64,000 nt of DNA from Brachionus koreanus. Its lineage: Eukaryota; Rotifera; Eurotatoria; Ploima; Brachionidae. Position 1 is the first letter of the stretch. The number at the start of each line of letters is the position of its first letter. Location of the stretch: NCBI GenBank assembly GCA_016987375.1, contig PJRA01000412.1, positions 2,113,450 to 2,177,449 on the forward strand. The letters are read 5' to 3'. The position numbers and the translations under genes are program-made. Shown one piece after another: positions 49,802 to 59,831 of this stretch. A model generated the notes under the pieces. That model had not been told where the DNA came from and made no database searches. It saw only the letters and a program-made list of their open reading frames with translations.

Positions 49802-52800
49802 ATGATTTATTTGCCTGTCAGTCATAATAAAATTCCTATCATTGGCCGTTAGTTTAAAATTTTCAGCTCTTTATTTTTAATTCTAAAGCTAAATTATCAA
49901 TTTAAGTTGGGACCTACAAAATTAAAGGATTTGATTTGTGCTATAAAGTTGTCGAAAAAGCTTTACTGAGTGGTTATCGCCTTATAGGTAATTTTTTAAA
50001 ATAAATTCAAAATAAAATTTTTGGATAAATCTGAAAAAAAAATTATTAAAATACAAAAATCATTTAAATATTTTTATATAAATGATCATTTAAAAAAATT
50101 TGCCACTTATGAGAACAGTTGGTCAGGCTAAAAGTTTATTAACAATAGAACGTCGGTTATTTTTATATCCTAAAGGCCAGGCGGGATTCAAAGAACTCCT
50201 TATTAAATCCTTCAATTCAAATGTATTTTAACCTCATATTAAATCTATTTTATCCTCCTTTTTCATAATACTTTTGACAAAGAGCTGTTTTCTTTAGTTC
50301 ATTACTAGCCACATTTCTCTTACAGGGATCCCTGGACAATAGAGTAATATTCAAATAAAACAAAAAATGTCCTCTTTTGAAAAAGAAATTTCTTCGCTCA
50401 ATGGACTGGAAAATGCATTTGTGCATTCAAGTACCATTTTCAGCACTGACAGCACAGCAAAAATTAGTAAAAAGGCTGACAAAACACTCTTCACGTGAAT
50501 TTAAAAGTGTAGTTGGATAACTTTTTGGGACAGTTTTTAATTTAAAGAAATTTTTTTTCTTATTTTTGTCTCATCAACGTCATTTAGTTTTTTCGTATAA
50601 ACAGTTCATTTTGATGCTTTATCTACTTCTACAGGTTTTCCAGATGTTTGTGGCTCACCATCTGAACAATCACAAGAGGCTTTGACATCACGTTCATCAT
50701 CGGATTCATCATTTGTTGAATCTGATAATTCAAAAAGATCTATTTCAGATTCAAAGCCATCTTCTTTATAATCAGATTCCCCTGAAGGATATAAATCAGC
50801 ATCATTTGCTTAAGTAAGCTGTTCCAAAGCAAGTTTTGCAAATATAATTTTTAACAATTTATAATTTTTAAAAATAAAATCAAAATTTAAATTAAATTTT
50901 AAAATAGGGAAAAAATAAATATAAAAATATTTTTTTAAAGCTTTTATCTACTTTTAAAGATAAGGCGTTCTAGTGTTAAAATATTTTCATTCAAATATTT
51001 TAAATAGTCTATTATTTCTAAATAAATATGATGATGATGACGGATTATTATCAAAACTTTTTCGTTAGTTCATATTTATATGAGCCAGTTAAAAATTTCT
51101 TATATTGTTAAAGGCCGGCAGGGTTCTAAAAATTCCTAGATTAAAAATAAAGTGACTAGCAAATAGGTGACCAGTCAAAAGCTTAGTCAATTTTTAAATC
51201 ATTTAAAATTTTAGATACTGCTCAGGTATACAAAAACGAAAAAGACCTAGGAGAATCATTCAAGATATTAATGCCAAAATTTAACATTAAAAGAGAAGAA
51301 ATTTTTCTTGTTACTAAAATTGCAACCTACAATCATGCTGATAAATGCTATGATTCGATTTTAAGAAGTCTTGAGGATTTAGGTGTAGATTATATTGATA
51401 TGGTGTTAATTCATTGGCCAGGCGTTAAAGGTTTTAAACTGGACGACAAGCGAAATTTTGAATTTAGAAAACAAACATACCAAGAACTTGAGCGGGCATT
51501 TAATGATGGCATCATTAAATCAATAGGACTTTCTAATTATACCATTAGACACTTGGAAGAAGTTTTTTCGTACTGTTCTATTAGACCACAATTATTGCAG
51601 GTTTAAATTAAAAAAAAATATCTTATTCTAGTAACTTTTTTTTTATTTAATTAAGTGTGAATTTCATCCACTTTTAATACAAAAAGATTTAGTTGAATTT
51701 TGTCAGCAAAAATCTATGGTTTTTCAAGCTTATTCTTCATTGGGAACATCTGATCTTGTCTCAACTAAAAAACTTCAAGAATCTGAAACAATTACAAATT
51801 TAGCGAACAAATACTCCAAAAAACCAGCTCAAATTTTACTTAAATGGGCAGTCCAACAAAATATAGGTAAATTATAAAAATGAATTCTTTTTGTTAAATG
51901 ATAAATTAGATTTGAATTTTAATATATTTGGCAGAAGTCAAGAGGCTAGTTGAATCTTTTTATTAGTCTTTTGGTAAATTGAATAAAGTAGAAAAATAAT
52001 TCAGAATTAATTTAAGATTTAGATGAGAATTTAATAATTAAAATAAATTTTTTTTTTAAATAATTTTTAATAAAAAACCTATATATTAGAGTAAGTCACA
52101 AAATTTTGTATTTTATTTTACTTTTTTTAATTTATCAAAAAAAAAAAGCTATAGTAAGCTAATCTTCAGATTATAAAACATTATGTATACTCTATAGTCT
52201 ATAACCATCTATTAAGGAGTAGTTGAAAGAAACCATCTGGAAATTTCATTAAGCACACAATACCTTATCATCAAAGCGTCTACTTTTCATGACTGGCTCA
52301 GCTGGTTGAGATGGATCCAATCATTTATCGAAAATAGAGCCATTTCTCATCTCAAGTAATGATCTGTCTGAAAAACCGATCATCTAGAGGATTTTTAAAT
52401 AGTTTCCTACAAATTTCGTAGAATATCATTTAACAATTGGCGAATACTAAGCTTGGAATTGCTCTCAAAAGCCGTACACAGAGCACTCTGATCGAGAATG
52501 GCTAGTCTACCTGACCATTATTTTTTATAGGCTCGTATCACCACTCAAATTTTTTAAACCAATCTTCTATGCTTCTAACTATAAACACATTTTGATGAAC
52601 ATTTAATTCTGTTTATTTTAACATATAAAATGACTTTAAGTGCAAAGTCAAAAATGCTAAAATCAAGAGTAATCAACCTTTTAAGATACGCAAAATTTTG
52701 TGACCTAACGCTATAATAAAAGGATAAATTAGAAAAAAAAATTATATGAATTTTCAATATATTTTCTAAATCAAATGTTCTTTTGGTAAAAGAGATTTTC

Positions 52801-53165
52801 AGTTGCTATAAACACATTGTTTGAAACTTACTTTGTAACATATTTATTTATGAAATTTTTGAAATTAGGCAAAGTAAATTTAAAAATTAACGAAAAGTTT
52901 ACTCTTTTTAATAAAAAATAAGATACCCTAAATAATAAATTATAATTTCAGTTAAAAATGCTTTAATAAAAAAAAAAAAAAATTCTAAAAAAAGTATTTT
53001 TAAATTTTTTGAAATTTAGCCGTGATTCCAAAGTCTACCAATGAAGCTCATTTAAAAGAAAATATTAACATTTTTGATTTTGTTTTGAATGAACTCGATC
53101 TTTTATCGATAAACAAAATGAACGAAAATTTACACTTATGCTGGAATCCTGAGACTGTTTTTTAA
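49802..53165 (+). CDS. Aldo-keto reductase family protein
   Basis: Five exons: 49802-49847, 49907-49987, 51215-51600, 51656-51866 and 53020-53165; 289 aa. It begins MIYLPVSHNKIPIIGLGTYK, typical of AKR strand 1. The catalytic tetrad is complete: Asp43, Tyr48 (DTAQVYKNE), Lys77 (LVTKI) and His109 (LIHWPG). SIGLSNYTIRHLEE, CEFHPLL and the NADP(H)-phosphate segment VIPKSTNEAHLKENI are all present. The enzyme should reduce aldehydes or ketones with NADPH in the cytosol; the short loops and 289-aa length resemble the glyoxal/2,5-diketogluconate reductase-like branch more than mammalian AKR1. Introns 2 and 4 are large because they carry a piggyBac relic and a mariner relic. It begins only 186 nt after the RAB3GAP1 stop. 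Substrate cannot be inferred. Confidence 0.92.
50139..50979 (-). mobile_element. Internally decayed piggyBac-type transposon (833 bp)
   Basis: TTAA copies at 50139-50142 and 50976-50979 bound an element whose ends read inwards CAATAGAACGTCGGTTAT (left) and CACTAGAACGCCTTATCT (right). It contains fragments of a minus-strand transposase: an acidic N-terminal region from about 50815 to 50640 (NDADLYPSGESDYKEDGFES and a following Ser/Asp/Glu-rich part), then after a break about 50520-50290 containing SEEISFSKEDIFCFI and VREMWLVM, as in piggyBac proteins. Stops, frame changes and missing catalytic parts show it is dead. It lies in intron 2 of the aldo-keto reductase gene. Confidence 0.75.
52084..52715 (-). 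mobile_element. Deleted mariner-type transposon with TA target
   Basis: Inverted ends at 52086-52108 (TTAGAGTAAGTCACAAAATT...) and 52691-52713 (reverse complement TAGCGTTAGGTCACAAAATT...) share GTCACAAAATTTTG and are flanked by TA. Inside, on the minus strand, is a broken mariner transposase. At 628 bp it is about half the length of a full mariner (~1.3 kb), so it has lost internal and C-terminal coding sequence. It resides in intron 4 of the aldo-keto reductase gene. Confidence 0.75.
52230..52580 (-). pseudogene. Mariner transposase remnant
   Basis: Minus-strand pieces in order: EDWFKKFE (about 52545), LDQSALCTAFESNSKLSIRQ (a helix-turn-helix part, about 52440-52500), DDRFFRQIIT then a stop then DEKWLYF (about 52330-52385, the first catalytic block, normally T-G-D-E-K-W), and DPSQPAEPVMKSRRFDDKVL (about 52260-52318). 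The wording is that of the mariner family. At least two stops and two frame changes disrupt it, and the second and third catalytic aspartates are missing. Confidence 0.75.
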
Positions 53166-53168
53166 TAG

Positions 53169-55532
53169 TTAATCAAGATTACTGCCAATTGAAAATGTAG
53201 CAATTTTGCCTTGATTAAAATCATTAAGAAGCGATTGACTTTCATTTTTTTTTACCGAATTAAACTCAATTATTTGACTTAATTTTTTGTTTTTATCAGG
53301 ACTAAGTGATGATATATGTCTGTTAAATGGCGGTATAACATTTGGTGGAAGAACAACTTTATTAATTTTAATTTTTGAATTTATTCGTGGTAAATTGTTA
53401 ATAGATATTGTTGGATTAGAACTTGAATTAGAGCTTGTTCTCAATCTCATTGATGACAATTTTTTCAGTTTTTTTTTTCGTTCTTTCTTTTTGGACACTC
53501 TCAAGTAAACGATTGTGAAAAAAACTGATATAGCTGTCACAAATGAAATGACTAAAAACACTAGCATAAATTTTCTAATATCAAATTTAGGATATCTTGT
53601 CCGTTTGGTAGTTTTAAAAATAGCTGGATTCAAGTAAACAGGCTTGGTTCGTTTTCGGGTCGTAGTTGTGGTTGTCGTAGTAGTAGTAGTAGTAGTAGTA
53701 GGATTACAAAAATAAATGAGATTGTCAATATCACACGATTTTTCTTTTTCACTTATCCTATTAAAAATCTTTGATCCATTGGCAAAGTAGTCAAATTGGT
53801 TTCTATAGCAAAATGGAGTTTTGTATTCCCATTTTGGTATAGAAAAATTTTTTGACGAGTATATAAAGTAAACAAGACAATTGCAGCTTTGATTTCGTTG
53901 CAAATTGATCAAAGTTTTTCGCGAAATAGTGTCGAGGATTCTGCACATTAAAATTTTCAAATCATGTTTGTCATATTTCTTAGAGGAAAAGTCAACATGA
54001 GCCGAATATGAATCCAAATTGAGTATTTCCAGATTTAGATCCTTAAGCCAAGAACTGTTATCATAGATTGAGTCCAAAATTTCTATAGATGTGTCTTTAA
54101 GATTTATTTCTTTCAAACTACTGGTCGAATCCCTGAATGCATATTGATGAATAAACTCCAAATTTAAAGATTTGGAAAGACTTAAATCACTAAGACTATA
54201 AAGACCTTTCAAAGTGAATTGGTTTAATTTTTTTAGCATGGTAGATTCCAAATTAAGATATTTTAAACTGTACAAATCAGTAAAAATGTTGTCTTTGATA
54301 CTTTTAATTGGATTTGAGCTTAGATCCAGTGTTTCAAGCTGATTTAAAAATCTAAAAGAATCTTGATCCATATTTTCTATATTATTAGCTGATAAAGTCA
54401 AAGTCTTTAAATGCCGATATCTATAAAATGTAAAGCCAGTAATTGATTTTAAATTTAAACATTTTCTTATTGAAATTTCGGAAAATTTTTCCTGATCGAC
54501 AAAAGATGGCAAAGAATGCGAGCAAAGCGAGTCAATTTTGTAGCTGCGCGAGACCGAAAATTTATATAGTAGCTTTCCGTTTGGTAAGCTCGGACCCAAA
54601 TCTATGAAGCCAATAAAATTTGGTGAGTTTTCTATACTAAATTCGGATATTTCTGTAAAATCGAACATTGAATTGATCAAAAAATCGTTGAGTAGATTAT
54701 CGAATGTTACTTCAAGTGCATGAAGACCACGAAAAGGCTTTTTTTTGGGTGATAGAACTAATTTAGAATTAGAAAAACGAATTTTTAACAACAAATTATC
54801 AGTCATTGGTGTGCTTTCATGTAGCTGGTTGCTTAACCTGGTCGATTTGAGAACAAACTCCTCAAAAGCTCCTTCCGAAATGTCCACAATGTTATCAAAA
54901 TCTAGATGATAAATTGGAAGAACATTTTTTTTCAGCTCGTTTAAAATAGTTTCAAACGAACTTGAATTGGATTTTATTTGATTCAATTTAAAGTTTTTTC
55001 GTTTATAAAAATCGAATTTAACTCCTTCGAAATCTTGCTTTCTAATGCGCTTAATCATGCTTCCGCGAAAGTCAAACTTGGAAAAAATCAAATCCGTATT
55101 CAACCCCGAATTGCTTAGTTCTTTTTCATACAAGTCATAAGCTGTTGGAAAATGAGGAAACTTGTTAATACTTGGATCATTACAGTAGAGAAAAAACCTC
55201 TTTATGTCTTGGTTAAATGAACAAAGACATCCGCCAAAGAGACCATTACATTTGTTAAATAACTTCTTGGCATCTTCACTGCTAACTTCATCCGGCTCTG
55301 TTTTTCCAAAAGATTGCATTGATAAGTTGCTATACGTGTCTGACGACAGCATCTCGGCTGAGTCATTTTCTATAAATTGATCTAATTTGTAAATGAATGT
55401 ATAATTGTGTGTGTGATTAAGTTTTGTTTGAGAAAAATCTTGATTGAGGATGGTAAAAGAGCCATTAGACAATGTGAGCAGAAAAATGCAGATTCTGGCA
55501 GCAAAATTGTTCATGCTTGTTTGCTTTTCCAC
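53169..55532 (-). CDS. Leucine-rich-repeat single-pass membrane protein
   Basis: One 787-codon exon. A signal peptide (about 1-30, RICIFLLTLSNGSFT) is followed by a Cys-containing N-terminal cap (CNGLFGGCLC...), leucine-rich repeats best seen from about 370 to 500 (HLKTLTLSANNIENMDQDSF, QLETLDLSSNPIKSIKDNIF, SLKYLNLESTMLKKLNQFTL), and a C-terminal Cys-rich cap (SCNCLVYFI...FCYRN). A run of 14 threonines, a transmembrane segment at about 655-677, and a 110-residue basic, Ser-rich cytoplasmic tail without a TIR or kinase domain complete it. The layout fits an animal LRR adhesion or neuronal surface protein; no specific orthologue is recognised. Its stop codon lies 3 nt from that of the convergent reductase gene. 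Confidence 0.88.
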   Translation of the reverse strand: MEKQTSMNNFAARICIFLLTLSNGSFTILNQDFSQTKLNHTHNYTFIYKLDQFIENDSAEMLSSDTYSNLSMQSFGKTEPDEVSSEDAKKLFNKCNGLFGGCLCSFNQDIKRFFLYCNDPSINKFPHFPTAYDLYEKELSNSGLNTDLIFSKFDFRGSMIKRIRKQDFEGVKFDFYKRKNFKLNQIKSNSSSFETILNELKKNVLPIYHLDFDNIVDISEGAFEEFVLKSTRLSNQLHESTPMTDNLLLKIRFSNSKLVLSPKKKPFRGLHALEVTFDNLLNDFLINSMFDFTEISEFSIENSPNFIGFIDLGPSLPNGKLLYKFSVSRSYKIDSLCSHSLPSFVDQEKFSEISIRKCLNLKSITGFTFYRYRHLKTLTLSANNIENMDQDSFRFLNQLETLDLSSNPIKSIKDNIFTDLYSLKYLNLESTMLKKLNQFTLKGLYSLSDLSLSKSLNLEFIHQYAFRDSTSSLKEINLKDTSIEILDSIYDNSSWLKDLNLEILNLDSYSAHVDFSSKKYDKHDLKILMCRILDTISRKTLINLQRNQSCNCLVYFIYSSKNFSIPKWEYKTPFCYRNQFDYFANGSKIFNRISEKEKSCDIDNLIYFCNPTTTTTTTTTTTTTTRKRTKPVYLNPAIFKTTKRTRYPKFDIRKFMLVFLVISFVTAISVFFTIVYLRVSKKKERKKKLKKLSSMRLRTSSNSSSNPTISINNLPRINSKIKINKVVLPPNVIPPFNRHISSLSPDKNKKLSQIIEFNSVKKNESQSLLNDFNQGKIATFSIGSNLD
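53676..53702. repeat. Trinucleotide (GTA)n tract coding poly-Thr
   Basis: Eight or so GTA units (ACT/ACn threonine codons on the minus strand) encode most of the 14-Thr run just outside the membrane segment of the LRR protein. Adjacent Thr codons are mixed, so the run is partly selected and partly slippage-prone. Such Thr stalks are commonly O-glycosylated. Confidence 0.75.
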
Positions 55533-57442
55533 ATAGCACCCTATAACTCATAAAAATGCTTTATGATTTGAAATTTCATCGAATTGTCTTTAAAATAAAT
55601 GATGCTTAATTTCAATAAGAATTATTAACAATTAACCATATATCTAAAGTGATATGGGTGCATTATTGTCTAATAGTAATTGCATAGAGTCTCTAAAACA
55701 AATAAATTGACAAAATGCTTTATCGCTTAATTGACAAAAAGCGATCAAATCAACTAAATAACACGTATCTAAAAGCATTTACAAGATAAAGTTTATTTAA
55801 TATTCAAAAAATATTTGTTTAAATATAGGTCCGGTTATGGCATTAATTCTAAATTGACTCTGATTGTTATTAACTATGCGATTAGGTAATTAATTTTTCC
55901 TAAGACTCACGCTTACGAACATACGGAAATCTATTGCAATATGCACTTTCTATAATAAAACAATTTCAATTTATTTTTTTTAATATTTTTAATATTTTCA
56001 TCTAGAAAAATCTAAATTGATCACTTTAGATAAAAAAAAAACTAAGAAAATTTATTAAATTCTTTCAATAATGATAATTTAATTGCTTCACAAAAAGTCA
56101 GAAAATGTTTAATAACTGAATTTTTTTGAATTTTAGTCAACAAATTAATTAACCATAATTAAGAATTAAAGTTTAAAATAAATTTTTTCATAACTACTAA
56201 TAACTTTCAACTGTCTATTTTGATTAATAAGAGCATTAATTTGACCATTAGTATATGGGAAATTCAGCGAGCCGAAATAAAAGATTTTTTCTAATTTAGT
56301 AATTTAATACTAAATGTAAATTATTATTTTGAAAGAATAACTTGAGAACAGCCTACTCTTAAAAATTCATGTTCTTAAATATTTATATAGCATTTTAATT
56401 AGTTCCTGATTGCTTTTTTTATTGGTAATTTTTGATGATTCAGTTTTTTCTTCAATCAAAGAATCATTTTTTTCAAAGTTCTATTTTATAGTTATAATAA
56501 GAGTTAGAAAAATTGACCATTTAATCACTAGTTGGATAAAGCAAATCTATTTTGTTTATAATCGATCATACACAAAAATAAGATCAATCTTGTAAGCTAT
56601 AAATAAAACTGGTTTTTATTTTTTTTTTATAATAAAAATATTTTTAGGATATTATTCTAAATTCAATTAAGAACATTTAATTAGAAATATTTAAAAATAT
56701 AAAATTGTCGGAACTTGCATTGGATCTTTGTTTATATTTAATTTGATTCAATATAGACGATTTTGTTTAATTAGAAAATAATATAACTATTAGTAATTTG
56801 ATTAATTAATTGATTTCAAAAATTAATGTCAGGTCCACCTGGGTCAACGATGAAGCCAAGGCACTCTAATGCCAATCAATTTTAATGAACATTTTTTCCA
56901 ACAATAAAACAACAATAACAACGGGGAGCTTGATATTTGATCCAAATTCGAATTAATTCAATTAATTTTATTATTTTAATTTTATAGCAAAGAAAAGATA
57001 AAATGAAAAAAATTTATCAAAATAAAAAAATATGAATTGTTGCTTAATTTGATTCGAAGTTATAATTTTTTCACTAAGTCCTTTTAAAAATAAGAAAGTT
57101 AGGTAAATATTTAATTGCATTTAGGCCAAATTTTGTGTCGAAATTCTTCTAAGTTTAAGCAAACTATTTTGAACTTAAAAATTGCATTAAAAATTAAAAT
57201 TTTAGAAAAATTTATAAAAACCCTTTTGAGTAAAAAATTTAATCTTATTCTTTCAGAAGGCCAAATTGGCCAATTTTTTTAATTTAGAAAGAAAAAAAAC
57301 CAAGTAGAATGAAAATATTTCAAGAATTAATTCAAGAAATCAACTAAATTATTAAAAATAAGAGAGTTTTAATAGCCATTTTTTGAATAGTTTATTTTCG
57401 AAACAATTAAGTCTTATAAAATAACAAGCAGAGAAAAATGTG
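55533..57442. other. Intergenic region, LRR gene 5' flank
   Basis: No complete gene seen. A small G+C-richer patch at 56832-56885 (plus strand GPPGSTMKPRHSNANQF then stop, after an AG) might be a terminal exon or relic, but nothing joins to it. The left part should hold the LRR gene promoter. Confidence 0.4.
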
Positions 57443-57716
57443 TTAAGAATTCTCCAAAATATTTACAGATGATATATCTCTGGCGAAATAAATACCAATC
57501 AAGAAAAATCCAACACTTTTTGTTATTTGCCTATTAAAAATATTCAGATCAACTTGGTATTGTTAGATTTATTGTTAAAATTACCATTTGGTTGGATCTT
57601 CGTAAAGAGATTTGACAAAATTTCTTGTGCTTTGTAGCGTAGATTGATCTTCTTTGGCCTTTATTGTATAGGCAATTTAAAATCTCTATTTAACTTACTT
57701 TGAAAGAACTTACCAT
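57443..57716 (-). CDS. TOMM6: Mitochondrial import receptor subunit TOM6-like
   Basis: A tiny gene of three exons: 57716-57714 (only the ATG), 57658-57585 and 57530-57443; 54 aa. The protein is MAKEDQSTLQSTRNFVKSLY, a short charged linker, then one membrane span KSVGFFLIGIYFARDIS and a short tail. The VGFFLIGIYFARDIS segment parallels LGLFAAGVWLARNLS of human TOM6, with the same Asn/Asp-rich end, and the preceding FVKSLYEDPTKW corresponds to VYRFATDRNDF. TOM6 is a tail-anchored small subunit that stabilises the TOM pore in the mitochondrial outer membrane. Splicing puts ATG directly before GCC (ACAATGGCC, a good start context). Introns are 55 and 54 nt. Family call rests on this short match. 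Confidence 0.75.
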
Positions 57717-59770
57717 TGTAAACTTTGAATAGAAATAATTGAAATTGTTATACTTAACAAAAAATAAACTAAGCGATCAAATTTTGGAATTAATTTTGAA
57801 ATATTGCAACAAAAATAAAGCTAAAGTTTGTTTTTTTCTTCAATTTCAAATCAAACTTAAATTTTATCATTTGTTTTAAACCGACTTTTACATGGTCTTC
57901 AAAGTTAAACATTTTTTTTTTAATTAGATCAATGACCTTTATAACTCGTGAAATATCAAATTTTGTAATTAAAAAATTTTAAAGCAAATGTTCTACAAAA
58001 TTTAGATCACTAGATTATTATAATTATTTATTAGCTGTTTTCAGTTCAGTTTTTGTTTATTGTTTAATAATGGCCAAATAACTCAGATTAATTTTCATTT
58101 TTTTAAAATATTATTTATTCAATGATGAAATTTTTTTTTTCTAGATTTCAAAACTAAGCAAAAATTTTGTCAATAAAAAAATTTTATTCAAAATTTAGTA
58201 TATTCTGAGCAATGAAAAAATATTATAACTAATTTAAATGAACAGAATGAAATAAACTTTAAGTGGATATATTTTGATTTTAAATTGATCATTATTTAAT
58301 TATTAATATTTTTCATTTGGTTTTAGATGAGCAGACTAGCTCAATAAATCAATAAATAAACTATTTTGGGGTGAATGAATAAGCTAATTTTTAGATTATT
58401 GTATTTTGTTTAAAAATCAAAAGCCAGATTTTTATTTGGATGAAAAAAAAGTTTTCATAAATTACTACGTAGAATTAACTAATCTATAGAATTTGTTTAT
58501 TTTTGCAACCGGAAACAAAAATTATGAATTCTACTTAATTTACTATTTAAAATTTTATAGTATCCGGAAGATTTAAAATTTTGTTTATTTTTGGTTATTT
58601 TCTAGTGAATTCTGTTACTATTCAGACAAAGCTATGCATAAATAGCAATTTGAATTTTCAAATGATTACTCAAGAGAGAATAAAAGCAAAAAACAAGCTT
58701 GTGCTGAGCAATCCGATCAGGTTTTTTTTGTTAAATAGCTTGTTGTAAAAAATAATTAAAAGTGGCCAAACAAAAATAAAATAATAAGCTTTTAGTTAAA
58801 ATTATTATTCCAAAATCAACCGGGATTTCTTGCTATATTTAAATTAAATTTTATTTTGAAATTGTTATTTTTCAACTAAGCAAGCATTTCAACTTTTTAA
58901 TCTTTCAAATTTTGAAAATAATTCTAATTTAAAAGCATATATTTTGATATTAAGTAGCCGTATCACTCAAGTATGTCTCAATACAAACAACAAAAATAAA
59001 ACTTTTCTATTTTTTTTACTTTATTTTTTTATTGGAAATCTTGATTTTTAGATTATAAAAAATATTATTTAACTTGGATAATTCTAGATTTAAAGCGACC
59101 TGTACAGGACAAATGCAATAAATTTACGTCAATCGTATTAGATTACAAAGATGTTCCTAAACTTGGTCTCATACTAAAATAGCCCAAGCAACCTAGATTT
59201 TAGGCTTTCTCGATTTACATTTAGAACTGGGTCGCTTAAATCAAATATGCTCAGCTAAATTCTAAGGATTTATTTTTCTTTGCAATTGACTTAGCTCTGA
59301 TTAATCCGTCATAAATCGCGATGGTTAATACGAGACATTTAGCCATAATCATGGAACATTCAAGCTTGTATAAATTCATTTAGCAGTTTCTAATTACACA
59401 TTATTGATTTTAGCATTCGTCACCAAGTCGAGTGGAATGATCACGTTTACTAATTTTTATTTTGTTTCACTAGCTAGTTGTTTGACAATGTCAATTTAGT
59501 TACCGGTCGATATTTTTTCCCCAATTGAAATTTCTAACATATTTTTTTCTTTATTTAACCAAAATCAAATTAATTTTATTTGATTTTGCTGAATTGTTCA
59601 TATGTTTGCTATGGCTAGCTATGCTATGCAATTCAAGTAGATCGCTTTAAGAAAACAATCATTCAATATTTGAATTTTAATTATTGTTTGCCTTCAAATT
59701 TTTTTCTATATTTCTCATAAATCTATTAGATTTTTAGACTAGGCTATTTTGTATTCATTTACTAAATATA

Positions 59771-59778
59771 TATAAATA
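59771..59778 (+). promoter_or_regulatory. Possible TATA box of LASP gene
   Basis: TATAAATA about 54 nt before the LASP start codon, directly followed by a (CA)7 run at 59781-59794. Spacing would give a leader of roughly 25 nt. In DNA this A/T-rich the match could be chance. Confidence 0.3.
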
Positions 59779-59780
59779 TA

Positions 59781-59794
59781 CACACACACACACA
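59781..59794. repeat. (CA)7 microsatellite
   Basis: Perfect CA dinucleotide run in the 5' flank of the LASP gene, between a TATA-like box and the start codon. Confidence 0.8.
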
Positions 59795-59831
59795 AAAAGA
59801 AGATATATTTAGAGTCTAATCGATACAAACA

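Larger units (their letters stand above)
57717..59831. other. Intergenic region between TOM6 and LASP genes
   Basis: A bidirectional upstream region (TOM6 to the left, LASP to the right) of about 2.1 kb. No gene seen. A weak inverted pair around GATTTAAAGCGACC (about 59092) and GGGTCGCTTAAATC (about 59230) encloses a G+C-richer block at 59090-59350 that may be regulatory. A TATA-like sequence and a CA repeat lie at the right end. Confidence 0.4.

Noticed and set aside
50367..50500. 44-codon plus-strand frame MSSFEKEISS...
   Set aside because: It is antisense to a piggyBac transposase fragment whose reading fits better, and lies within the element's TTAA boundaries.
56832..56885. Plus-strand GPPGSTMKPRHSNANQF after an AG
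   Set aside because: Too short, no polypyrimidine tract and no upstream exon; kept only as a remark.
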